Assembly (NCBI GenBank): GCA_025456015.1
Contig: JALOLK010000005.1
Location: 1 to 59,577, forward strand
DNA: 59,577 nt
Origin: Candidatus Nanopelagicales bacterium
Lineage (GTDB): Bacteria; Actinomycetota; Actinomycetes; S36-B12; CAIYMF01
Direction of reading: 5' to 3'
Both the position numbers and the translations under genes were made by a program. Of the stretch, positions 1 through 8,550 are shown one piece after another (the stretch's first letter is position 1; every line of letters starts with the position of its first letter). The notes below the pieces were generated by a model. It was not told the origin of the DNA and did not search any database. It saw only the letters and a program-made list of their open reading frames with translations.

Positions 1-630
1 GACGTCGGTGAACGTCCAGCGCGGCTCGATCCGGACGTAGACGTGCACGCCGCGCCCGCCCGAGGTCTTCGGGTACCCGGTCCAGCCCAGCTCGTCGAGA
101 AGGCCGCGCAGCTCGACGGCGACCTCCACCGAGTCGGTGAAGGTGGTGCCCGGCTGCGGGTCGAGGTCGATCCGCAGCTCATCGGGATGGTCCACGTCGT
201 CGGCGCGGACCGGCCAGGGGTGGAACGTGATGGTGCCCAGCTGCGCCGCCCACACGATGGTGGCGGGGGTGTGCGGGCAGATCTCGTCGGCCGTTCGGCC
301 CGAGGGGAAGGCGATGCGGGCCGTGCGCACCCACGCCGGGGCGTTGGTGGGCACGCGCTTCTGGTAGAACGCCTCACCCTTGAACCCCTCGCGGGTGCTC
401 AGCCGGGCGCCGGGCTGCACCCCGCCGGGCCAGCGCTCCAGCGTCGTCGGCCGGTCCCGCAGCGCGCGCACCATCGCCTCACCCACGGCGACGTAGTAGT
501 CGATCACCTCGAGCTTGGTGATCGGGCCACCCGAGGCCTGCGGGAAGTACGCCTTCTCAGGGTTGGTCACGCGCACCTCGTGGCCGGCGACGTCGCGCAC
601 CACCGGCGCGCCGAACTCGTTGCGGGCCAC
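1..630 (-). CDS. ligD: LigD-type DNA polymerase/primase domain (partial, 3' end outside window)
   Basis: This frame is open across the left edge and so is missing from the ORF track. The visible 210 codons match the polymerase (archaeo-eukaryotic primase-like) domain of bacterial NHEJ LigD. Landmarks are [10 protein letters not shown] near the N-terminus, the catalytic acidic pair in RIDLDPQPG, and [11 protein letters not shown], the usual SGGxGxHV nucleotide-binding element. In this family the domain adds nucleotides, preferably ribonucleotides, at double-strand breaks and works with Ku and a ligase. I chose GTG at 630 because TACCGT lies 6 nt upstream, the leaderless pattern seen elsewhere here, and because the protein aligns from that point. 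Whether nuclease or ligase domains follow, or this is a stand-alone polymerase protein, cannot be seen. Family assignment is firm; the domain architecture is unknown. Confidence 0.88.
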   Translation of the reverse strand, partial: MARNEFGAPVVRDVAGHEVRVTNPEKAYFPQASGGPITKLEVIDYYVAVGEAMVRALRDRPTTLERWPGGVQPGARLSTREGFKGEAFYQKRVPTNAPAWVRTARIAFPSGRTADEICPHTPATIVWAAQLGTITFHPWPVRADDVDHPDELRIDLDPQPGTTFTDSVEVAVELRGLLDELGWTGYPKTSGGRGVHVYVRIEPRWTFTDV

Positions 631-858
631 GGCGCGACGGTAGCGCCTGGGCACCGCACCCGTCGCCCGTCGGGTGACGGGCCGGTCGCCGTCATCAGGA
701 TCCGCAGGCCCGGGCCGCACATGGCTGGACCGGCCTCCAGATCCCGAGCCGGGCCGGGCGGGCGGACGTCGGACCAGGCTGGCGACCAACCCCGCAGCCG
801 CCCCATCGGCGCCGGACCGCCGAGCGCTCCGGCGCCGCCGCGCCTACCGTTGACCACC
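631..858. promoter_or_regulatory. Divergent promoter region ligD / msrB
   Basis: This 228-nt gap separates two divergently transcribed genes. A TACCGT -10-like box sits 6 nt before the ligD GTG on the minus strand and another sits 8 nt before the msrB ATG (845-850). Both placements imply that transcription starts at or next to the start codon. Apart from GC-rich sequence I see no operator, RNA gene or extra ORF here. The boxes are read from the sequence; promoter activity is inferred. Confidence 0.5.
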
Positions 859-1305
859 ATGGGCCACCACGTCTCCCCCACCCGTCCCGACGGTTCCACG
901 TACCCGGTCAGCCGCTCCGAGGAGGAGTGGCGCGCCGCACTGTCCCCCGCCGAGCACCACGTGCTGCGCGGGGGCGGCACCGAGCCGCCGTTCACCGGTG
1001 AGTACACCGACGCCAAGGACATCGGCGTGTACAGCTGCCGGGCCTGCGGAGCGGAGCTGTTCCGCAGCGAGGCCAAGTTCGACTCCCACTGCGGCTGGCC
1101 GTCGTTCTTCACCCCGCTGGCGGGCGACGCGGTGGTCGAGATCGAGGACCGCTCACTGGGCATGGTCCGCACGGAGGTGCGCTGCGCCAGCTGCGGCTCG
1201 CACCTGGGCCACGTGTTCGCCGGCGAGGGCTACGGCACCCCGACGGACCTGCGGTACTGCATCAACTCGATCAGCATCCGGCTGGCCCCCGCCGACCCCG
1301 CCTGA
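859..1305 (+). CDS. msrB: Peptide-methionine (R)-S-oxide reductase MsrB
   Basis: Thioredoxin-dependent reduction of methionine-R-sulfoxide in oxidised proteins, cytosolic. The 148-residue product is the normal single-domain length. Two structural zinc CxxC pairs are visible (CRAC and CASC), as is the central HCGWPSFF motif. The catalytic cysteine lies in the C-terminal RYCINS motif. The 420-residue frame in the ORF track only runs in from upstream non-coding sequence. ATG 859 is preferred because homology begins there and TACCGT lies 8 nt before it, implying a leaderless transcript. It converges on hemQ, with a long palindrome between the two 3' ends. Confidence 0.96.
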   Translation: MGHHVSPTRPDGSTYPVSRSEEEWRAALSPAEHHVLRGGGTEPPFTGEYTDAKDIGVYSCRACGAELFRSEAKFDSHCGWPSFFTPLAGDAVVEIEDRSLGMVRTEVRCASCGSHLGHVFAGEGYGTPTDLRYCINSISIRLAPADPA

Positions 1306-1340
1306 CGACCCCCCGCCCTCCCCGCCCATGCCCTCCCTCG

Positions 1341-1398
1341 CCCGTGATCCATTCAGGTTGTCGTCCCAAGAGGGTCGACAACCTGAATGGATCACGGG
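1341..1398. terminator. Long perfect palindrome between msrB and hemQ, probable bidirectional terminator
   Basis: Two perfectly complementary 23-nt arms (1341-1363 and 1376-1398) enclose a 12-nt centre, in which CCC and GGG can extend the stem after one mismatch. Flanking pyrimidine- and purine-rich stretches (CCCTCCCTCG and GAGGGGGCGAGGG) continue it imperfectly. It lies between two converging 3' ends, where a shared terminator is expected, but has no U-tract in either direction. The arm sequence (CATTCAGGTTG) is less GC-rich than its surroundings, so it could also be a dispersed repeat or a protein-binding site. Confidence 0.65.
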
Positions 1399-1424
1399 GA
1401 GGGGGCGAGGGAAGGGCGGGACGA

Positions 1425-2165
1425 TCAGCCCAGCAGGGCGTCCACGGCCTCGGGCGTGATCCGCCGGCCGGTGTAGAACGGGGTCTCCTCCCGGACGTGC
1501 CGGCGGGCGGTCGAGGCGCGCAGGTGGCGCATGAGGTCGACGATCCGGTGCAGCTCGTCGGCCTCGAAGGCCAGCAGCCACTCGTAGTCCCCGAGCGCGA
1601 ACGCTGCGACGGTGTTGGCGCGGACGTCCGGGTAGTCCCGGCCCATCTGGCCGTGCTCGACGAGCATCGCGCGCCGCTCCGCCTCGTCGAGCAGGTACCA
1701 CTCGTACGAGCGGACGAACGGATAGACGCACACCCAGGCTCGCGGCTGCTCCTCGGCCAGGAACGCCGGCACGTGCGAGCGGTTGAACTCCGCCGGACGG
1801 TGCAGCCCCATCTGGGACCAGACCGGGGCGAGGCGATCGCCGGCCAGCAGGCCGACCGCCCGGTAGGCGTCCTGCAGTGCCTCGGCCGACGGCGCGTGCC
1901 ACCAGAGCATGAGGTCGGCGTCACCGCGCAGGCCGCCCACGTCGTAGGCACCGCGCAGCACGACGTCGTCGTCGGCCGCCGCCGCCACGACGGACGTGAA
2001 CCGGCCGCGCTCGTCCTCGGCCGCCCCGGGCACCACCCGGTACACCGACCACATCGTGTAGCGGATGAGCTCGTTGAGCTCCCGGGCCGCCTTGCCCTGC
2101 CCGGGCCGCTTGCCCGAGGCCCCCGGCTCCTGGGCCGGGGCCGAAGCCCCCGCGTCGGTGCCCAT
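1425..2165 (-). CDS. hemQ: Coproheme decarboxylase HemQ (ChdC)
   Basis: Last step of the coproporphyrin-dependent heme pathway: peroxide-driven oxidative decarboxylation of two coproheme propionates to give heme b. The 246-residue product carries the chlorite-dismutase-fold signatures of actinobacterial Hem[13 protein letters not shown], then [10 protein letters not shown] with the conserved tyrosine, [11 protein letters not shown], and near the C-terminus [12 protein letters not shown]. The start is ATG 2163-2165, which shares one base with the hemY stop (TGATG), so the pair is translationally coupled; longer upstream readings run into hemY. It is the distal gene of hemE-hemY-hemQ, the same order as in M. 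tuberculosis. Confidence 0.96.
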   Translation of the reverse strand: MGTDAGASAPAQEPGASGKRPGQGKAARELNELIRYTMWSVYRVVPGAAEDERGRFTSVVAAAADDDVVLRGAYDVGGLRGDADLMLWWHAPSAEALQDAYRAVGLLAGDRLAPVWSQMGLHRPAEFNRSHVPAFLAEEQPRAWVCVYPFVRSYEWYLLDEAERRAMLVEHGQMGRDYPDVRANTVAAFALGDYEWLLAFEADELHRIVDLMRHLRASTARRHVREETPFYTGRRITPEAVDALLG

Positions 2166-3694
2166 CACGTGCCGATCCTGCCGGCGGACCGGCTCGCCAC
2201 GGGCTGCAACGCCAGGCCGCGCGACACACGCGAGGCCGCCTCGTACGCCGTCCCCACGCACGCGGCCACCCCGACGCCCTCGTAGGTCGCCCCCGCCAGC
2301 GCCAGCGTCGGCACGTCGCGCAGGCCCAGCATGATCCGCTCCACCCGCCGGCGGTGCCCGACTGCGTACTGCGGCAGCGCCCCGCCCCAGCGCGACACCC
2401 GCGAGTCCACGGGGATCCCCCGGATGCCCAGCAGCAGCGCCAGGTCCAGGCGGGCCAGGGCCACGAGCTCCTCGTCGGAGCGGGCCAGCACCTCGGGCTC
2501 CCCGTGGCGGCCCAGCGACAGGCGCAGCATCCGCACGCCCTCACGCTGCGCGGCCTCACCCAGCCAGCCCCACTTCTGGTCCAGGTAGGTGATGGCCTTC
2601 ACCATCCGGCCCTCGACCGGCGGCACGAGCAGCCCGGAGCCGGGCAGCGGCGCCGTGACGTCCTCGGCCCGGAAGGCCAGCGTCACCAGGGCCACGCTGG
2701 CGGTCTCGATCTCGGAGAGCTCCATCGCGGCGGCCGGCGCGGCGTCGGCGATGAGCCGCGCCGCGGGCGCGGCCGGGGTGGCCACGATCACGGCGTCTGC
2801 GTGCAGGAGCTCGGGAGCGGATGCCGGGCCGACCTCGATCTCCCAGCCCGACGCGACACGGCGCAGCACCCGAGCGGTCGTCCGGGTGCGGATCTGCACC
2901 CCGGAGCCGACCAGGGCCGCGGCCATGGCCCCAGGCACCCGCCCGACGCCTCCCACGATGCCGCGGAACGGGATGCCGCGGCGCGCCCCGGCCGCCTGCA
3001 TGCCCCCGCCGGCGATGCGCCGGGTGGCGGTGAGCAGCGAGCGCTCATGGCGCATCTCGCGGAACAGGGCCGGCATGGTGGCGGCCATCGACAGCTCGTC
3101 GGCCCGCCCGGCGTACACGCCGCCGAGCAGCGGCTCGACCATGCGGTCGACCACCTCGCGACCGACCCGGGCGGCGACCAGGGCACCGACCGAGACGTCG
3201 TCGGCGAGCTCCGTGGCCGGCAGTGTGCGGTCCAACGGGACGCGCAGCAGGCCGGGGGCCGACATGAGCTCGCTGGCCGCGAGGGCGCGCAGGTCCGTCG
3301 GGATCCCCATGAACTGGCCGCGCGGCATCGGCCGGGGCCGCCCACGGCTGTACACGGAGGCGTGGAAGACCTCGGGCACGACGAGCTCGGTCTCCAGGCC
3401 GACCTCGCGCGCCAGCTGCAGGGCCTCGGGCCGGCTCGCGACGAAGGACTCCGCCCCCTCGTCCACCGCGATGCCCGCCACGTCGCTGACCCCCAGCTTG
3501 CCGCCGAGGGTGGGTGAGGCCTCGAGCACGGTGACGCCCACGTGCGGGTGGGTGCGGATGAGGTACCAGGCGGCGGCCAGGCCGGTGATCCCACCACCCA
3601 CCACGACGACGTGCGAACCGGCCTCGGGGGTCGCGCCGTCGCCCGGCAGGCCCGTGGTGGGACCGGGGTCACCGGAGGGTTGCTTCGCGGTCAC
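2165..3694 (-). CDS. hemY: Coproporphyrinogen III oxidase, HemY/CgoX type (FAD)
   Basis: FAD enzyme that oxidises coproporphyrinogen III to coproporphyrin III in actinobacterial heme synthesis; older annotations call it protoporphyrinogen oxidase. The dinucleotide-binding motif [17 protein letters not shown] is at about residues 25-40, followed by an acidic strand end (VTVLEAS) and [16 protein letters not shown] and the C-terminal [15 protein letters not shown] are typical of the family. I chose GTG 3694 (VTAKQPSGD) for a 509-residue protein, slightly long because of a hydrophilic N-terminal tail of about 25 residues. The ATG-initiated reading to 3799 adds only low-complexity sequence. The stop overlaps the hemQ start; hemE ends 108 nt upstream. 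Confidence 0.94.
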   Translation of the reverse strand: MTAKQPSGDPGPTTGLPGDGATPEAGSHVVVVGGGITGLAAAWYLIRTHPHVGVTVLEASPTLGGKLGVSDVAGIAVDEGAESFVASRPEALQLAREVGLETELVVPEVFHASVYSRGRPRPMPRGQFMGIPTDLRALAASELMSAPGLLRVPLDRTLPATELADDVSVGALVAARVGREVVDRMVEPLLGGVYAGRADELSMAATMPALFREMRHERSLLTATRRIAGGGMQAAGARRGIPFRGIVGGVGRVPGAMAAALVGSGVQIRTRTTARVLRRVASGWEIEVGPASAPELLHADAVIVATPAAPAARLIADAAPAAAMELSEIETASVALVTLAFRAEDVTAPLPGSGLLVPPVEGRMVKAITYLDQKWGWLGEAAQREGVRMLRLSLGRHGEPEVLARSDEELVALARLDLALLLGIRGIPVDSRVSRWGGALPQYAVGHRRRVERIMLGLRDVPTLALAGATYEGVGVAACVGTAYEAASRVSRGLALQPVASRSAGRIGT

Positions 3695-3802
3695 GGGGAC
3701 ACTGTGCCATCCCCGGATCGCACCGGTGCAGCCACCTCCGCGGCACAGCGGGAGCCGCCGGCACGTGCCGGCCGTGAGCGGCGCCGACCCGGCGGGCACG
3801 CC

Positions 3803-4990
3803 TCACCAGGGGCCGGGGTCCGCCTGCTCGCCCCCATCGGCAGGCGCCGCCGGCACGGGCCCGGCGGCGTGCACCTGCTCGACGATCGCGGTGAGCACGC
3901 CCGGATCGGAGTCGGGCAGCACCCCGTGGCCGAGGTTGAACACGTGCCCGCGGCCGGCCCGCCGGGCGGCGGCCAGGACCGCGTCCACCCGCGCGGACAC
4001 CGCTGCCGGCGGGGCCATCACCACCGCCGGGTCGAGGTTGCCCTGCAGGGCCGCCCCCGGCCGCACGCGCTCGGCCGCGACGTCCAGCGGCACCCGGAAG
4101 TCGACTCCCATCACCTCGGAGCCGGCCGAGGACATCGTGGCCAGCAGCTCACCGGTGCCCACCCCGAACAGGATGCGCGGCACGCCGTGGGCGGCCACGA
4201 GGTCCTGGACGGAATCCAGTGCCGTGCGCACGTGGGGCAGCACCAGCGCCTCGTAGTCGGCGGCCGGCAGCGCGCCGGCCCACGAGTCGAACAGCTGCAC
4301 GGCACTGGCCCCGGCGAGCAGCTGCAGGCGCAGGAACGTCCCGGCGATGCGGGCCAGCCGGTCGGCGAGGTCGTGCCAGAGGGCGGGCTCGCCGTACATG
4401 AGCGCCTTGGTGCGGGCGTGGTCGCGGCTGGGACCCCCCTCGATGAGGTAGCTGGCCAACGTGAACGGCGCCCCGGCGAACCCGATGAGCGGCGTCGCGC
4501 CCAACGGCCCCCCCTCGGCCGTGAGCAGGGTGACGGCCTCGAGCACCGGCGCCACGTCGTCGGCCTCGAGGGGACGCAGCGCGGCCACGCCTGCCGCGTC
4601 GCGGATCGGCTCGGCCACCACCGGGCCGACCCCGGGCACGATGTCGAGGTCCAGGCCGAGCGCGCGCAGCGGCACGACGATGTCGGAGAAGAAGATCGCC
4701 GCGTCCACCCCGTGGCGGCGCACCGGCTGGTGGGTGATCTCGACGACGAGCTCGGGGGTGAAGCAGGCCTCGAGCATCGCCACGCCCTCGCGCAGGCGGC
4801 GGTACTCCGGCAGCGACCGGCCGGCCTGGCGCATGAACCAGACCGGCGTGTGCGGCACGGCACGACCGGCAGCGGCCTGCAGCAGGGGGGCCTGCGTCGT
4901 GCGCCCGGCGACCAGGGGATGCCCAGCGGGGAGCAGCTGGGGCGGGGGGTCGCCGTGCGGCTGGCCGGCGGGCGTGGCGGGGTGGATCAT
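3803..4990 (-). CDS. hemE: Uroporphyrinogen III decarboxylase
   Basis: Converts uroporphyrinogen III to coproporphyrinogen III by removing four acetate carboxyls; cofactor-free cytosolic enzyme. Signature elements are [14 protein letters not shown] (substrate-binding arginines), [10 protein letters not shown] with the conserved active-site aspartate, [17 protein letters not shown] and the late GLGH-like NLGHGVLP. Length is about 395 residues against roughly 350 in the core family, the excess being a proline-rich N-terminus. ATG 4990 and ATG 4999 are nearly equal candidates because neither has a clear Shine-Dalgarno sequence. It is the first gene of the heme operon; a TAACGT box on the minus strand at 5101-5096 could drive it with a leader of about 100 nt. 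Confidence 0.94.
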   Translation of the reverse strand: MIHPATPAGQPHGDPPPQLLPAGHPLVAGRTTQAPLLQAAAGRAVPHTPVWFMRQAGRSLPEYRRLREGVAMLEACFTPELVVEITHQPVRRHGVDAAIFFSDIVVPLRALGLDLDIVPGVGPVVAEPIRDAAGVAALRPLEADDVAPVLEAVTLLTAEGGPLGATPLIGFAGAPFTLASYLIEGGPSRDHARTKALMYGEPALWHDLADRLARIAGTFLRLQLLAGASAVQLFDSWAGALPAADYEALVLPHVRTALDSVQDLVAAHGVPRILFGVGTGELLATMSSAGSEVMGVDFRVPLDVAAERVRPGAALQGNLDPAVVMAPPAAVSARVDAVLAAARRAGRGHVFNLGHGVLPDSDPGVLTAIVEQVHAAGPVPAAPADGGEQADPGPW

Positions 4991-4999
4991 GGGCGGCAT

Positions 5000-5212
5000 C
5001 GTCGCACGCGCCGCAGCGACGGCCCACCCGCCCACCAGCGCCACAGATCCGGGCCGCAGGTCCCTCGCCGTGTGCCCTTCGGCCCCGGGCAGGCGACGTT
5101 ACCGGCCAGTAGGATCGGAGGTCACCACCGCGGGGCGCCCACCCGGGGCGCACCCCGGCGCCACCGCACGACCAGCACCACCCGACGCGCCCGACGCCCA
5201 GAGGAGAACCCC
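5000..5212. promoter_or_regulatory. Divergent promoter region hemE / SDR-AAR module
   Basis: Two -10-like hexamers point away from each other about 9 bp apart: TAACGT on the minus strand (5101-5096) for hemE and TAGGAT on the plus strand (5110-5115) for the reductase module. Both would give leaders of roughly 90-100 nt, unlike the leaderless promoters elsewhere in this window. No riboswitch-like structure was recognised. The boxes are visible; their use is inferred. Confidence 0.4.
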
Positions 5213-6304
5213 GTGACCGACGTGCTGATGACCGGCTTCCCCGGCTTCCTCGGCTCCGCCATGCTGCCCCGCATCCTCGAGCGGCGCCCGCAGGCGCACG
5301 CCCACCTGGTGGTCCAGTCGCACTGGCTCGAGCTCGCGCAGCAGCGGGTGGCCGAGCTCGTCGAGGCGCACCCGGACCTGGCCGACCGCCTGCACCTGGT
5401 CGTCGGCGACATCACCGAGCCGGGCCTGGGCATCGACATGGTCGACCGCGCCCGCCTGCGCGAGGTGACCGAGGTGTGGCACCTGGCGGCGGTCTACGAC
5501 CTCGCCGTCGCCGAGTCGATCGCGCGCAAGGTCAACGTCGAGGGCACCGCCCACGTCATCGAGTTCTGCCTGAGCCAGCCGGCGTTCGACCGGCTGCAGT
5601 ACGTGAGCACCTGCTACGTCAGCGGCGACTACGAGGGCGAGTTCCCCGAGGACGAGCTCGACCTGGGCCAGGGCTTCCTCAACCACTACGAGTCCACGAA
5701 GTTCGAGGCCGAGGTGCTCGTGCGCCGGGCCATGCGCGGCGGGCTGCCGGCCACGATCTACCGGCCCGGCATCGTCGTCGGCGACTCGCGCACCGGGGAG
5801 ACCCAGAAGTACGACGGCCCCTACATGTACGCCACCTACTTCACCCGCCTGCCGTACGTGGCGCTCGTGCCCGGCGTGGGCGACTTCAAGGTGGTGCGTG
5901 CCGGGCTGGTCCCGCGCGACTACGTCATCGGCGCGATGGACGTGCTCTCGGTCAAGCCCGAGGCGGTGGGCCGCACGTACGCCCTGACCGACCCGAACCC
6001 GCCGACCACGGGCGAGGTCGTCGACATCCTGGCCGAGTACCTGCACCGCAAGCCGATCAAGGTGCCCCTGCCGCTGGGCCTGACCCGCGCGGTCATCGCG
6101 CACACGCCCGGTCTGGAGAAGGTGCTGGGCCTGCCCGCCGAAGCGCTGGACTACCTGGCCTCGAAGACCACCTACGCGACCGCGAACACCGTCGCCGACC
6201 TCGAGGGCACGGGCGTCATGTGCCCGCCGTTCGCCAGCTACGCCACCCGGATGCTGGACTACATGGCAGCCCACCCGGAGCACAGCTCCTCGGCGATGAC
6301 CTGA
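5213..6304 (+). CDS. Extended SDR reductase, fatty-acyl/thioester-reductase-like (NAD_binding_4 type)
   Basis: 363-residue Rossmann-fold reductase. The N-terminal cofactor motif TGFPGFLG (residues 7-14), VVGDITEPGLG, WHLAAVYD, and the catalytic tyrosine and lysine of NHYESTK (Y159, K163) place it in the extended SDRs. Its closest look is the male-sterility/thioester-reductase group, which reduces activated fatty acyls to aldehydes or alcohols or reduces aldehydes. The start is GTG 5213, after GAGGAG with an 8-nt gap; the 920-residue frame in the track is upstream read-through. A 66-nt gap separates it from the AAR-like gene downstream on the same strand, so they probably form one operon. The substrate is not determinable from sequence; a role in fatty aldehyde or alcohol metabolism is inferred from family and neighbour. 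Confidence 0.82.
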   Translation: MTDVLMTGFPGFLGSAMLPRILERRPQAHAHLVVQSHWLELAQQRVAELVEAHPDLADRLHLVVGDITEPGLGIDMVDRARLREVTEVWHLAAVYDLAVAESIARKVNVEGTAHVIEFCLSQPAFDRLQYVSTCYVSGDYEGEFPEDELDLGQGFLNHYESTKFEAEVLVRRAMRGGLPATIYRPGIVVGDSRTGETQKYDGPYMYATYFTRLPYVALVPGVGDFKVVRAGLVPRDYVIGAMDVLSVKPEAVGRTYALTDPNPPTTGEVVDILAEYLHRKPIKVPLPLGLTRAVIAHTPGLEKVLGLPAEALDYLASKTTYATANTVADLEGTGVMCPPFASYATRMLDYMAAHPEHSSSAMT

Positions 6305-6370
6305 CCCACCCGGCCCACCCGACCGCCCCACCCCACCGGCCGCGACCCGGCCCGAGACCTGGAGCCACCG

Positions 6371-8452
6371 ATGAACGACCAGCCGCTGACCGTCGTGAAC
6401 GTCAGCCTCGCCTCCTCCGAGCGCGACCATGACACCGACGTGACCTTCCTGGACCGCGCGGTGCACCTGCGCCGGATCGGCACCGACGGCGACGTGCACG
6501 CCGCCGAGGACCTCGTCCGCGCCTGGGCGCACGACGCCGACGCCATCGCCGTCACCGGCATCCGCGAGGCCCGCGTCGCCGGCCTCTACGACGGCGACCT
6601 CGAGCGCGTCGACCGCGTGAAGCTGGCCACCCGGATGACCCCGGTGACCGACGGCCACGCCCTGCGCGACGTGCTGCAGGACTGGTCGATCCGCCAGGTG
6701 CAGCAGGAGATGCCGGGCTACTTCACGAACGCCCGCGTCCTGGTGCTCGGCGGGACCAACCACGCGACGTCGATCCGACTGCTGCGCGAGTACACCGAGA
6801 ACTTCGAGTTCGCCGACCCGCTGCTGCGCCTGGACCTGCGCCGGCGCATGGCCCGCGTGCCGCTGGGCGACCTGGCCGCGGACACCGCGCTGGGCACGGT
6901 CACCCGGCTGCCCGGGCCGGTCCGCTCGCGGCTGCGCTCCCCCGGGCACATCCTGAGCGGGGCCCTGGCCCGGCGCGCCTTCGACGACGCCCACGTCATC
7001 GTGGCCACGTACGAGGAGCTCATGGCGTTCGCGCCCGCGAGCCTGCGCGGCAAGTCCGTCATCACCACCGCGGTCTCCGACGAGCGGCTGGCCGACATCG
7101 CCGCCCTCGACGTCGACATGGTGCTCGACAGCACGCCGCAGCCGTTCGACGTCACGATCAACGTGGCCGTCCTCGAGGCCCTCATGGTGGCCGCCTCGGG
7201 CAGCCCGCTGGGCCGGCTCACCAACGACGACCTGCTCGACATGATCGTCTCCTCGGGCCTCACCCCACGGGTGCTCTACCCGAACGGCTACCGCCGGCGC
7301 AGCCGGTTCGCGTTCGTGATCCACCCGCTGTCCCAGCGCTACCTCACCAACGTCGAGCCGCTGCGCACGATCGAGAAGGTGTCACCCTCGATCGTGATGG
7401 ACGGCGTCGAGAAGGTCATGGCCTACGCCCCGCCGATGAAGTACGGCCGCGTCACGGGCATCGTGTCCCCCACCGGCGACGAGGCCGAGGGCTGGCTCAT
7501 CACCGTGGGCGGCACGCCCAAGGAGCTCATGAGCCACAGCCCGGAGTTCACCTACGCGCGGCTGCTGGCCGCCGCGGAGGACGCCAAGAAGCTCGGCGCC
7601 CAGATCATGGGCCTGGGTGCGTTCACCAAGGTGGTCGGCGACGCCGGGGTCACCGTGGCCAAGCAGGCGCCGCTGCCGATCACCACCGGCAACAGCTACA
7701 GCGCCTCGGGGGCCCTGTGGGCCGCGCACGACGCCCTGAACCGCCTCGGCCTGGCCGAGCGCGACGAGGAGGGCCGCATCCGCGGCAAGGCCATGGTGGT
7801 CGGCGCGACCGGCGCCATCGGCTCGGTGTGCGCCCGCCTGCTTGCGCTGGCCAGCGACGAGCTCTACCTGGTCTCCCCGGAGACCGCGAAGCTGCTCGCG
7901 CTCAAGGCCGACATCGAGCGCGAGCACCCGCGCGCCACGATCCACGTCGCCGCGACGCCCAACGAGCACCTGCCCGAGATGGACATGATCGTCACGGCGA
8001 CGTCGGGGGCCGGCAAGCGCGTGCTCGACATCACTGCGGTGAAGCCCGGTTGCGTCATCACCGACGTGGCCCGGCCGCTGGACCTCTCCGCCGAGGACGT
8101 GGCCAAGCGGCCCGACGTGCTCGTCATCGAGTCCGGTGAGATCGAGCTGCCCGGTGAGGTGCACATGCGCAACATCGGCCTGCCGCCGGGCGTGGCCTAC
8201 GCCTGCCTGGCCGAGACGATCGCGCTGGCCCTCGAGGGCCGGTACGAGACGTTCACGATCGGGCGCAACATCGAGTGGGAGAAGGTCAAGGAGATCTACC
8301 GGATCGGCCTGCGCCACGGCATGCAGCTGGCGTCGATCTCCGGGGTGAACGGCGTGTACTCCGAGGACGACCTCAGCCGCATCCGCGAGCTGGCCCTGGC
8401 ACGTCGGGCCGAGCTGGCCGCCGCGTCAGCGGCGCAGCAGTCCCACGCCTGA
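6371..8452 (+). CDS. Two-part protein with C-terminal acyl-ACP reductase (AAR)-like domain
   Basis: 693 residues. From about residue 313 (FAFVIHPLS) to 670 the sequence follows the cyanobacterial long-chain acyl-ACP reductase, which reduces acyl-ACP to fatty aldehyde with NADPH through a cysteine thioester. Shared landmarks are LGAFTKVV (AAR GGFTS region), ITTGNSYSA (TTGNT), the nucleotide loop VVGATGAIGS at about 476-485, YACLAETIALALEG and TIGRNIEWEKV, ending in an RHG element. Cys612 in YACLAET falls where AAR has its catalytic cysteine. The first ~312 residues, absent from AAR, have alternating alpha/beta character (VLVLGGTNHATSIRLL, MVLDSTPQPFD) and are unrecognised. Start ATG 6371 follows CTGGAG. 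It is probably cotranscribed with the SDR upstream. The homology is by eye; aldehyde formation is inferred. Confidence 0.75.
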   Translation: MNDQPLTVVNVSLASSERDHDTDVTFLDRAVHLRRIGTDGDVHAAEDLVRAWAHDADAIAVTGIREARVAGLYDGDLERVDRVKLATRMTPVTDGHALRDVLQDWSIRQVQQEMPGYFTNARVLVLGGTNHATSIRLLREYTENFEFADPLLRLDLRRRMARVPLGDLAADTALGTVTRLPGPVRSRLRSPGHILSGALARRAFDDAHVIVATYEELMAFAPASLRGKSVITTAVSDERLADIAALDVDMVLDSTPQPFDVTINVAVLEALMVAASGSPLGRLTNDDLLDMIVSSGLTPRVLYPNGYRRRSRFAFVIHPLSQRYLTNVEPLRTIEKVSPSIVMDGVEKVMAYAPPMKYGRVTGIVSPTGDEAEGWLITVGGTPKELMSHSPEFTYARLLAAAEDAKKLGAQIMGLGAFTKVVGDAGVTVAKQAPLPITTGNSYSASGALWAAHDALNRLGLAERDEEGRIRGKAMVVGATGAIGSVCARLLALASDELYLVSPETAKLLALKADIEREHPRATIHVAATPNEHLPEMDMIVTATSGAGKRVLDITAVKPGCVITDVARPLDLSAEDVAKRPDVLVIESGEIELPGEVHMRNIGLPPGVAYACLAETIALALEGRYETFTIGRNIEWEKVKEIYRIGLRHGMQLASISGVNGVYSEDDLSRIRELALARRAELAAASAAQQSHA

Positions 8453-8540
8453 GCCCGGTCGCGTCAGCGCATCGGGTCGACCCCTGAGCCCGGTCGCCGT
8501 CGCACCGCAGGTCGACCCCTCAGCCCGTTCGCGTGGGGGG
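8450..8540. repeat. 35-bp tandem repeat, about 2.6 copies, overlapping the AAR gene stop
   Basis: Unit 1 (8450-8484) and unit 2 (8485-8519) both begin TGAGCCCGGTCGC and end GGTCGACCCC. A partial third unit begins TCAGCCCGTTCGC at 8520. The first three bases of unit 1 are the stop codon of the AAR-like gene. Each full unit contains the self-complementary core GGTCGACC (GGGTCGACCC in unit 1). It lies between two converging genes, so a termination role is possible. It is not CRISPR-like, since there are no spacers. Confidence 0.7.
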
Positions 8541-8550
8541 CTGGGCGGGG

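Noticed and set aside
567-1172. 201-residue minus-strand frame over msrB
   Set aside because: It is antisense to the well-supported msrB, and its end overlaps the real ligD reading in another frame.
8450-8540. CRISPR array
   Set aside because: The repeats are directly adjacent with no spacers and are diverged; no cas gene nearby.
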